Below are positions 31,140 through 39,700 of a stretch of 64,000 nucleotides of DNA, piece by piece (within the stretch, counting starts at the first letter, position 1; each line of letters starts with the position of its first letter). The stretch comes from Aurantiochytrium sp. KH105. Its lineage: Eukaryota; Sar; Bigyra; Thraustochytrida; Thraustochytriidae. The DNA lies in contig BGKB01000174.1 in NCBI GenBank assembly GCA_003116975.1, positions 62,001-126,000 of the forward strand, given 5' to 3'. The position numbers were made by a program, and so were the translations under genes. The notes under the pieces were generated by a model that saw only the letters and a program-made list of their open reading frames with translations, was not told the DNA's origin and did no database searches.

Positions 31140-32780
31140 CTACTCAACAACATAGTCGTCGTCGTCATCGTCGTCGTCAGCTCTTCTGCCGTCTTCGTTG
31201 TCGTCTTCGTCTTCATCAAGATCGAGATCAATGACTTTCTTCGCGGCACTCCTGCGTCGCTTTGGTTTGGAAGCCGCTTTGTTGCTGCTGCCATCATCAT
31301 TCATCTCGTCGTCCTCCTCTTGATCATCGTCTTCGTCATCATCATCATTGTCGTCATCGTCGCTGACTTGAAAAGCTTTGCGCGCAGACTGAGCCGCAGA
31401 TCTCCTGGAAACAGCCCGCCTTGGCGTCGTGATGGTGACCGAGCCTTCTTGAAATTCTGGCTCATCGCTTTCGCTCTCATCGCTCATCCACTTTGCAGCA
31501 TTTGATGAAGACCTTTTGCTCGTTTGCGACGTGTCCTGGGAGCTGCCAACCATGGAGACGTCGCCCTGAGAAGCGAGATCTTCTGTTTCCGTGAGTGGGA
31601 CGGAGGCAAGCGCTCGCGCCTTGTAAGACTCGCCCAGCATAAGCGGATCGGCCCAGTTAATTTCCTCTGCTGGTCCTTGACGCAGGACTTCCATTGTACC
31701 ATTTCCGTCACGCGTGACCCATTCATACGAAGTAAATACCACGACCTCTTCGTATTTGGCATCGAGTGTGACGCCTTGCTTCTCGCGCTCGTCAAAGTTA
31801 ACATGCAGATAGTTGGTGTCCGGGTGAATCAGTGCGCCGAGCAATCGAAGTGTCTTTCCTTCCTCGGCAAACTCAATGTTAAGCACAGGCTTTGTTGATG
31901 CAAAGCCTTCGATCGTTCCGCATGTTCCAATCGATTGCAGCGACATTTGGCCGGGCAGCACGAAGAGGCGATGATGCTTGCGATTCATGCTCTGGCTCAC
32001 CTTGAATTCGCGATTATCGCATGCCGCTACAGCTCGCGGCAATGACAAGCCCTGAGTTGGACTCAGGATATCACGTTCCTGGCTCATCATGGAGAGTTTG
32101 GCTGCTTCCTTTACAGCGGCATCCTGTACATTGGCGGCCTCCACATCTTCTCGTGTTTGAAAGGTTTTGACTCCGCCGCTGCCGCCGCCGCGTTTTGCAG
32201 TTGTCTTCTTCGTCTGACTGGAAGTCGCTTTTACTTGCGAGCCACCTGTTAATAAGGTCTTTTGCTTTTTTGCTTTTGCAGAAGAGGCACTCTCGGATCC
32301 TGCCTTCAATTTGCGTTTTTGCGGGGTACCCGTGCCTACAGTTTTCGTCTTCGTCACACCTTTCTTAGCACTCGCTTTCGGAGTTGTAGGCTTCTTTTTT
32401 GCGCTGGGCTTCTTCATTACAATGTCCGAGAGAACATCGTTGTCGGATTCGTCCGCGTCCAGCACAATGGTATTCCTTCGCCGGGGCGTGCCGCCAAAAC
32501 TGGAACTGTCGTCGTCGTCATCACTGTCGGACTTTCCGCGTGCGCTGTAGAAATCATCGTCACCCTCCCCGAAATCGTCGTCACTGTCACCGGCACCCCG
32601 CCGGCGGCTCGCGCTAGCCTTTCTGGTCTTCTTGCCCGTGGACTTTGGCTTGGCCCCCTTGGCAACTTGCACCTCGTCGCTGTCCTCGTCCGCCGCATCG
32701 CTGTTCTTGGAGTCCTCGTCGCTCGACAGCTGGTCCTTGTAGCTCACCGGCGCCCCGCGCGCCCGCGCGCTGCGCGGCAT
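31140..32780 (-). CDS. RHL1-like protein (plant-type topoisomerase VI complex factor)
   Basis: 546 residues from the ATG at 32780 (MPRSARARG). The N-terminal about 230 residues are Lys/Ser/Asp-rich and disordered. The central block (about 265-385) has RLFVLPGQ, STKPVLNIEF, GKTLRLLGALIHPDTNYLHV and EEVVVFTSYEWV, which line up with plant ROOT HAIRLESS 1 (FLFSFPG, KNPVLYLDFP, GQMKLFGT, YPKNRYLTLQF, FDNMIVFSDAWW). In plants RHL1 associates with topoisomerase VI and is needed for endoreduplication. The C-terminus alternates acidic stretches and basic clusters, consistent with a nuclear chromatin protein. The identification rests on recalled motif similarity, so it is moderate. There are no introns. 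It is divergent from the P4H/GT60 gene. Confidence 0.62.
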   Translation of the reverse strand: MPRSARARGAPVSYKDQLSSDEDSKNSDAADEDSDEVQVAKGAKPKSTGKKTRKASASRRRGAGDSDDDFGEGDDDFYSARGKSDSDDDDDSSSFGGTPRRRNTIVLDADESDNDVLSDIVMKKPSAKKKPTTPKASAKKGVTKTKTVGTGTPQKRKLKAGSESASSAKAKKQKTLLTGGSQVKATSSQTKKTTAKRGGGSGGVKTFQTREDVEAANVQDAAVKEAAKLSMMSQERDILSPTQGLSLPRAVAACDNREFKVSQSMNRKHHRLFVLPGQMSLQSIGTCGTIEGFASTKPVLNIEFAEEGKTLRLLGALIHPDTNYLHVNFDEREKQGVTLDAKYEEVVVFTSYEWVTRDGNGTMEVLRQGPAEEINWADPLMLGESYKARALASVPLTETEDLASQGDVSMVGSSQDTSQTSKRSSSNAAKWMSDESESDEPEFQEGSVTITTPRRAVSRRSAAQSARKAFQVSDDDDNDDDDEDDDQEEDDEMNDDGSSNKAASKPKRRRSAAKKVIDLDLDEDEDDNEDGRRADDDDDDDDYVVE

Positions 32781-33186
32781 CCTCGCCAAGATCGCCCGGC
32801 TGCTCGCGCGAGAGCGGCGAACAGGCGCGGTCGTTAGTCAGGCAAAAAGGGTTTTGCTTTGACGAGTCCTGTCGAGTGGCACCTTTGTTTGTGCTAGTAG
32901 CAAAAGCGAGAGCGCCGACGAGAGCGCGATCTCGCCAGAGCGCCTGGTCGCGAGAGCTCGAGCGAAAGCCCGCGCGAGCACTCCCAGGCGGCCTTCTCTC
33001 CTCTTTGCACAAGGCCGACGAGGAGAACCACACCGTCGGCAAGAACAAGGATCGTGCATTGTTCGTCTTGAGCGCGACAACAGAGACCACCGCGGACAGC
33101 GCTGCCTGACAGTGAGTTCGTTCGCTGCTGGAGGGGAAGAAGGGATACGGCGGACGAAGCCAGGACCGGCGAGCGAAGCATACGAT
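32781..33186. promoter_or_regulatory. Divergent upstream region of RHL1-like and P4H/GT60 genes
   Basis: 406-base head-to-head spacer. The P4H/GT60 frame is open from 33112, but its first codon there is GTG within GTGAGT (also a splice-donor-like string). The first ATG, at 33187, was taken as the start. Confidence 0.5.
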
Positions 33187-35238
33187 ATGCAAAGCGGGAA
33201 CGTATTGCAAAACGATGCCGTGAGAGCGCGGCTTGCGGCTTTTCTCGGTGCTCCGGTAGGGCAACAAGCTGCAAAGAATGCGGACGTCGCGCCGCCCGCC
33301 AACAAAGCTGAAGCATCTCTCTCTCCAAAAGCGAAAACGGCGAGCGTGAAGTCCGAGGGAGTCGTAAAAGAATCCATTCTTGACGCACAGGCACTGTTTG
33401 CGCTGTGCAGCAATGATTTTGCCTGGTGCTCAAAGATCCCAGCAATGGATGCGCAAGAGTGCGAGACCTTGTGCACTGCGATTCGAGATCGTGGCCCTGA
33501 TGACTTGCGCGCAGCACAAATGGGGGCCAATGCGGCCTGGCAGGACGCCCTGTATCGAGGCGATCGAATTGCTTGGATCACAGCAGCCTGGGACCGCCGG
33601 ACAATGTTTGATGCCGCAATGCGTGTCTTCAAGCGTTTGCAGAGCCAGCTACGCGAGCGCTTTGCGCTGTCCGACCGCGTCAGTCTTCAGCTTGCCTGTT
33701 ATCCCGCAAATTCCGCGGGCTATGTCAAGCATCGCGATACAGAAAACAAAGAGGAGGGTCATCGCGTCGTGACTGCACTTCTCTATTTGAATCCAGCTTG
33801 GGTTACAACCAAGCATGAGGGCGCGCTACGGATTTATTCCCCATCTGGGGACCAACATTACGATGTGGCACCCGAAGCCAACTGCCTAGTAGTCTTTCAG
33901 TCTCACTTGGAGCATGAAGTGCTCAAGACGCAAAGTCGGCCTCGCTGGGCCATCACCTGCTGGTTTTACAGCAAGACTTTGGATGCTGTTTCTGCATCTG
34001 AGCCCGCCTCCATGACAAGAATGGAAACTCCATCGTCTGCGGAGACGATCTTTGTAGCGATCCCAAGCTTTCGAGATCCTCTGTGTGCCTCGACGGTTCT
34101 CGACCTTTACGAGAAAGCTTTGCGCCCCGAACATGTTCGAGTGGGAATTTGCTGGCAAAACGAGAGCGACGAAACAGAATACTTTGGGAGGACTCCGGAG
34201 GAGCGTGACCTTTTTACACAGCGCATCAAATTGGGCCACGTACGCTCCGTGGCGATTCCAGCGAGCAGTGCAACTGGGCCCTGCACTGCGCGCGCCCTTA
34301 TCCACAAGTCGTTGTACGGCGGGGAGACCTATCTCCTGAATATCGACGCGCACACACGCTTCGTCAAGGGCTGGGACGAGAAGATGATCCGTTTGCTCGA
34401 AGTCGCGGCATCTCGCGCATTGCATCCCTCGCGAGCCATGCTTTCCACGTATCCAGCGGGCTTTGAGCTAGACCGTTCTTCCGGAGAGGAGCGTCTTCCG
34501 CACAAAGAGCTCACGCTCGTGTCTCTGGGCATCCTCTCGGCCCCCATTCTGCGGCCCAGCCACTTCGACCACGACGACTGGACCCTGCGCATAAAAAGTG
34601 AGCGAGTCTCGCCCTCCTCTTTGACCTCACCTCCAGCATCGTCCCCGTCATCCCCCTCATCCTCACCCTCGCCTCCTTCCCCGCCGTCGCAATCTGGCGG
34701 CGCGGATTCCGAGGTGGTCGCGACGCACCTCTTCGCGGGAGGCTTCAACTTTTCGCGGGCCGAGGTCCTGGTGGACCTGGTCGCGTACGCGGACGCGGAG
34801 CACCTCTTCTTCGGCGAGGAGAGCGCCATGGCCGCGCGGCTCTTCGCGCGCGGCTGCGACGTCTTCTGCCCAGCCCGCGAGGACCTCGTCTTCCACCTGT
34901 GGGCCGCGGCAGACCGCCAAGAGCGCCTCTTCCGCAGCCCCGCCGCGCCGCGCCTCGAGGCCTCGCGCGCCGTCGCTCGCGCGCTGGCCGCCGGCGCAGC
35001 GCCCGGGGCCGCGGCCGGCGCGGCGCCCGGAGCCGCGCGCGGGCGCGGCCCCGCGGACCTGGGCCGCGCCATCGGCGTCGACTTCGCCGCCAGAACCGTC
35101 GCCGCGGCCGCCGGCGACCGCGACCGCGACCGCGACCGCGACCGCGACCGCGACCGCGACCGCGACCGCGACCGCGACCGCGAGAGCGACCGCGAGAGCG
35201 CGGGCGGCGGCGACGCGGGCGGGGAGGGCGGACGTTGA
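33187..35238 (+). CDS. Fusion of Skp1-type prolyl 4-hydroxylase and GT60 hydroxyproline GlcNAc-transferase
   Basis: 683 residues with two enzyme domains. Residues 70-270 are an EGLN/PhyA-type 2OG-Fe(II) dioxygenase: KHRDT gives the HxD iron ligands near 182-184, LEHEVL the distal His near 243, and RPRWAITCWFY the 2-oxoglutarate Arg. Residues 288-600 are a GT60 polypeptide GlcNAc-transferase: IPSFRDPLC near 292, VGICWQN, NIDAHTRFVKGWD (metal-binding DxH) near 388, STYPAGFE, and LFFGEESAMAARLF near 540. In Dictyostelium and Toxoplasma, PhyA and Gnt1 are separate proteins that sequentially hydroxylate and glycosylate an Skp1 proline as an oxygen-sensing mark; one polypeptide here would join both steps (inferred). 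A Pro/Ser insertion splits the GT60 domain at about 475-505, and the tail (644-675) is an Asp-Arg repeat. GC content rises sharply after about 34700. Confidence 0.85.
   Translation: MQSGNVLQNDAVRARLAAFLGAPVGQQAAKNADVAPPANKAEASLSPKAKTASVKSEGVVKESILDAQALFALCSNDFAWCSKIPAMDAQECETLCTAIRDRGPDDLRAAQMGANAAWQDALYRGDRIAWITAAWDRRTMFDAAMRVFKRLQSQLRERFALSDRVSLQLACYPANSAGYVKHRDTENKEEGHRVVTALLYLNPAWVTTKHEGALRIYSPSGDQHYDVAPEANCLVVFQSHLEHEVLKTQSRPRWAITCWFYSKTLDAVSASEPASMTRMETPSSAETIFVAIPSFRDPLCASTVLDLYEKALRPEHVRVGICWQNESDETEYFGRTPEERDLFTQRIKLGHVRSVAIPASSATGPCTARALIHKSLYGGETYLLNIDAHTRFVKGWDEKMIRLLEVAASRALHPSRAMLSTYPAGFELDRSSGEERLPHKELTLVSLGILSAPILRPSHFDHDDWTLRIKSERVSPSSLTSPPASSPSSPSSSPSPPSPPSQSGGADSEVVATHLFAGGFNFSRAEVLVDLVAYADAEHLFFGEESAMAARLFARGCDVFCPAREDLVFHLWAAADRQERLFRSPAAPRLEASRAVARALAAGAAPGAAAGAAPGAARGRGPADLGRAIGVDFAARTVAAAAGDRDRDRDRDRDRDRDRDRDRDRESDRESAGGGDAGGEGGR
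35119..35180. repeat. CGCGAC hexanucleotide array coding for Asp-Arg repeats
   Basis: About ten perfect units in frame near the 3' end of the P4H/GT60 gene; on other frames it gives RPRP or GRGR strings that are artefacts. Confidence 0.95.
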
Positions 35239-35256
35239 CGTCGAGGCGGAGCTGCA

Positions 35257-35345
35257 GAGCAGCAGCGGCAGCAGCAGCGGCAGCAGCAGCGGCAGCAGCA
35301 GCGGCAGCAGCAGCGGCAGCAGCAGCGGCAGCAGCAGCAGCGGCA
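35257..35345. repeat. CAGCAGCGG-type 15-bp array between two + strand genes
   Basis: GCAGCAGCAGCG units, 15-base period, in the 170-base spacer between the P4H/GT60 stop and the NUS1 ATG. Probably 5' UTR of NUS1. Confidence 0.85.
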
Positions 35346-35408
35346 AGAGCAAGAGCAAGAGCAACGACGCGCGGGATTTGGCCGAAGGCGCGCGTCCTTT
35401 TCGCGGCC

Positions 35409-36408
35409 ATGGCCTCCTCCGTCTTGGGCGCGACGCTGCGAGCGCTGCTCGGCATGCTCGTGGCCGCCGCCGCCTGGGCGTACAGGACGAGCCGAGGATG
35501 TGCGGCAGCCATGTCGATCGCGTACTGGCGAATGCTTCTCTTCGTGAAGCAAGCCGAGGCCGCCATGATCACAGACGAGGACGTCGCAGATACTGCAAGC
35601 GGGAAAAAGGCCGACGGCAAGCGGGGATCCAAGCTTGTCAAGCTCAAGCTAGCAAAGACCCCTGCACGTGTAGGCCTGTGCTTGGAGCGCAGCACACTCG
35701 GCGAGGGTGATGCAGATACCAGAGCACTCGAAAAACTCGCGCAAAAGTGCGCAAGCGTGATGATGTGGTTCGCGGATGCGGGTGTCCGTGAGCTGGTCGT
35801 GTTCGAGGGGTCGGGTGACATGCAGAAAGCCCTACCACGCATAACTGCACATCTGAGGCACATGCTACACGATCCAAGGGGAATGGGTTATCTCGCGTTC
35901 GGTCAGCTTGCCGCGGTGCGCTCCATGCAAATCTTTGTGGGTGGTAGCGCTTCACCCGTTGAGATCGTCCACAATAGCAGCCACCAAGGTAAAGTCGATG
36001 TAAGCGTACGCTTCTTTTCGGATGACGATGGTGCTCGCGACATGGCACGAGTCGCACAAGACCTCGTCGACGATGCAGAAACTCCTGTGCAAAGCATCGA
36101 CGCTGGACTTTTGGACAAGCGTCTATCCTGTACCAAACACGCCACAGGTCGTCTTGACGTCGTTTTCATCTTTTCGGAACATGCATGTCTTGGCGGCTTC
36201 CCGGCATGGATTGCTCGCACACCCGAAATTCTGTAAGTTTTTTCTCCAAGCCCTTGTCGCATTGTGTGTCTGAATCTGACGTTCTTGAATGTCACTCACA
36301 TTTTTTTTTCTCAGAACGCTCGGCCAGTCGATGCAAAGTGTACTCTACGCGTCAATTGTGCGGAGTCTGTCTCTTTACAGTCGCTCAGAGCAGCGCTGGG
36401 GGCAATAA
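35409..36408 (+). CDS. NUS1: NUS1/NgBR-like subunit of dehydrodolichyl diphosphate synthase (two exons)
   Basis: Partner subunit of the cis-prenyltransferase that makes dolichol for ER glycosylation. Exons 35409-36232 and 36315-36408 with an 82-base intron (donor GTAAGT overlapping an in-frame TAA, acceptor TTCTCAG); product 305 residues. The N-terminus has a hydrophobic segment (about 4-26). The body follows NUS1: ARVGLCLE, a charged helix, VRELVVFEGSGD, VSVRFFSDDDG, RLDVVFIFSEHACLGGFPAWIARTPEIL. Exon 2 supplies the C-terminus ending RSEQRWGQ, so the RxG motif that completes the active site in eukaryotic NUS1 is present only after splicing. Unspliced reading would stop at PEIL and lose it. 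The gene follows the P4H/GT60 gene by 170 bases on the same strand. Confidence 0.9.
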
Positions 36409-36796
36409 GGCTGCACCGCCGTGTCGACCGGAGTCAAAGAAGGAGGTTGCATTGTCTCATCGTTGTGGTTCCGCATTATCGCGTCGCTTGGAGCCCGTAC
36501 AGACTGCAAAGTCGACGACCCGTTTCTTTGTTGAGACTCATACTTGGCCATCACTTGGCAGGGTCCTCACAAAGCGAGAGTCTGTCTTCCTGACGAAAAA
36601 AACGAATCGACAAGCGACCTGATCGATGCCAAGCCCAGAACCAAAACAATCTCAAGTTCAATTTTTATTATTATTGAGCAAGCACATAATGACGGTTCAC
36701 ATCACCGCGTGTGTGCTTGCCTTCGTTGCATTGCATAGAATTGCATAGCATAGCATAGCCCGTTGCAGAAACAATCCACTTCAACATATCATTCAC
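36409..36796. other. Convergent spacer (NUS1 / KNL1 3' ends)
   Basis: 388 bases expected to hold both 3' UTRs. AT-rich toward KNL1, with short GCATA/GCATT repeats near 36726-36760. No gene. Confidence 0.5.
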
Positions 36797-39700
36797 CTAA
36801 AAATTTTCGAGAATACCAGCCCAGAGGCTTGAGAGTGGAGCAAACTGCTTAGCTTCGTCGTTGCGTTGCACCACAGCTTGTTCCAAGTGCTGCAAGAGCT
36901 GATCATGATTACGCTCGCTGACAAGCTCAAAGCTCACCTTGCAAGCGTCCGCGTCAAGTGGATAGCTTGGGAGAATCTCAAAGGCAACCTTTACAACAGC
37001 CCCGAGTCCACCGTAGTAGATCTCGACGGAAAACACCATGCTGCCATCGCCCCGCGCGGTGAGCTTGCACGGATAGGTCTCGCTCTGACAGATTTGCGAG
37101 ATCTCCTCCCATAAGTCATGAAGACGACCAAACTCGACATCAAGCTCGAGCAAAGCATCCGGTACACAGGATGGCTCTGCGCCACGCAGCCGCGAGCGCA
37201 ATGCGGCCACCGTGTGCGCGACGCGGGCCTTGGTGATTGTCGCCATTTTTGCCTCGACGTCCAACGAACTGAAGGCCTCTTCGACGCCAACCTGAGGTCG
37301 ATCCTCAGTCTCCAGCGCATCGGGCCCGACGTGCTGCGAATGAATCTCGACGACACTTGGCTGAAGATCAAAAATGAATGTAATGAGCTCGTACGAGCCA
37401 TCGACATTGTCAAGCGCCAGTTCAACTGAAGTGCCGCTTGCATTATGAAGTCTCCAGATATGAAGACCTTGCGCGACATCAAGAACAGCATTTTGGCTCT
37501 CAAAGTCGACTTCAGCTTGTCGCTGTGCTTCGAGCGCCTCTAAATTGTCTTGTGCCTCCTTCAGACGAGCAGCTTGGACGTCATGGGCGCTTTGTACACG
37601 TGTGAAATCCTTGTCGGCAATGCGGACGCGTTCTTCCAACTCAGCAATCTCTTGCCTGTACCCTCCAATCACTTCCCGCTGCTCCAAGAGGGCCTCGAGG
37701 AGCGAGTGCAGGCGCTCTGCGCTACTCACGGCTTCGCTTGCCTGCGCTCCAGCGGCTTCGAGGCGTTGCACACCCTCTTGAACAATACCAATGTCTTCAC
37801 GCAAGATAGACCCATGTTCTTCGAGGGCTTGCAATGAGAGGCTCAGCCCCTTGGCCTCAATATCACTCCATGACGCGCGCGCCTCGCAAAGAGCTTGCTC
37901 GCGCAGAGTGCGAATTGCTTTTTTGAGTCCAAGATTCACACGGCCACTCTCTGCATCGACTTGAAGCAATGAGGGTGAAGACTGCTCGAGTGTTGTCACG
38001 AGCTCAGTGATGGTCTGCTGCGCCAAGAGGGCACGGTTTCGCGACTCGTTCACGGTCCATTTCTGGCCGAACATATCCGCTTGCAAAACGCATGCGCGAG
38101 TCAACTCTTCATCGACAACTTCTTGCGCTTCGACCTCGGGGTCATCTACGAGATCCTGCGAAGGATCCTCGGCATCTCCAAGATCTTGGTGCAGAGATTC
38201 GTTTGAGAGCGGCGCCTCGCACTGCGCGAGAAAGGCCTCGAGTGACAGACTCGTCGTGGAGGGTTTTGGCGTTGGCGGGGGGGAAAGGTCCTCTTCTTGA
38301 ACATCTGGTGACGTGCCTGCGGCATCTCGGGTCCCTTGTTCAGCAGAGAGAGGCGTCCGCGCCAGTGCGCGTCGAGGTCGAAAGGCGCTTTCAGAGGCGT
38401 TAGTGTTGTTTGCGGGCTCGGGCGTTTCAGGGGTCATGTCTATTCCTTTGGCAGGTTCAGGTCCTGCAGATTGTTTGGCCTCGTTTGCTGGCGATGACGA
38501 GGGCGAAGGCGAGAATGGCGCCGCCGCGGCAGCAATAGAAGCCGAGTCTGTCGCTTCAGCAGGCGACAGGCTCGTTTTTCTCGCACTCACGAGGGCAGGA
38601 GACTTGTTCGATGTCACTTCACGACCACGAGGAGAAGATGACGTCGATCCTGGCGAGTTCATGAAGCCATCGAGGACAGCCGCTGAATCGAATTGAAGAC
38701 CTTGTTTGCCATCCCGTTCGCTCTTCTTATCGGAACCCTGAGATGAAGATCCGAGCGAAGAAAAGCTAAGGCGCATGTGAGGCGATGATGCGGTGGGAGA
38801 CGCCTGGGACTCTTCGGCCATTTCCTTAGTCTCTGCGGGCGTTCCGGGTGTTGCTGGTGTTGCGGGCGAGAGCTCGGCAAGCTCCGTGAGGCTTCCGAGC
38901 TCCTTTGTTTTTTCTTCTGAAGCAGTTGGCCCTGAAACACGACGCTGGTTTGGCCGCGGCTCCGACTCGGGCGTCATCGCAGCCAGCTCTGAGAGATTGC
39001 CAAGATCAACGGTGCGGTCCTGTGGCGTTGCAGCACTTCCTTTTCGTGCCGATTCATGTTTTGTACCCGAGGATGCTACTGCTAAGCGTGCCGAGATGCG
39101 TCGTGTTCGCCGGATCGCGACGCTTTCGTTCTCGGGAGTCATTGCAGCCAGATCCGAGAGATTGCCAAGTTCAACAGTACGCTCTTCGGCTCCTTCGGCT
39201 GCCGGTGGTGGTGGCAAGGAAGATTGTTTCAGCGCCGACGGAGGGCCGGCACTTTCCGGTGACATGCTCGCAAGCTGGGAAAGAGTGCCAAGCTCCACGG
39301 TATGTTCTTCCTTTGACGGTGAGCTCGAAGGCGATTTAGGCCGGTGTTCATCAGCATCTTCCATCTCCACATCGCTATCAACACGGCTGTCATTGGTGCT
39401 CTGATCCAATGCGGCAAGTTCTGACAGCTGGCCCAGCTCAACCGTCCTCGCAGCTTCCTCGTCGTGATCGTTATCGTTGTGGTCCTCGTCATCACTATCC
39501 GCTTGGTGATGGGATTTTAGAGCCTGCCTTTGCTGCCGGGCTTCACTTGCGCGGCGACGCTGTTGAGAGCGAGTGTTTCGCGCAGGTGACGCTGCAGCAA
39601 CGACGGGAGACAGTGCTGCAAGCGCAGTGAGGTCGTCGAGATCAATCGTGCGGTTGCCAGAGGATGTACCTGTCGACGTGGCCGAGGCTGCGCTTGCGTT

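Noticed and set aside
33112-33186. GTG start of the P4H/GT60 ORF
   Set aside because: Eukaryotic initiation at GTG is unlikely; the ATG at 33187 is in frame and precedes both domains.
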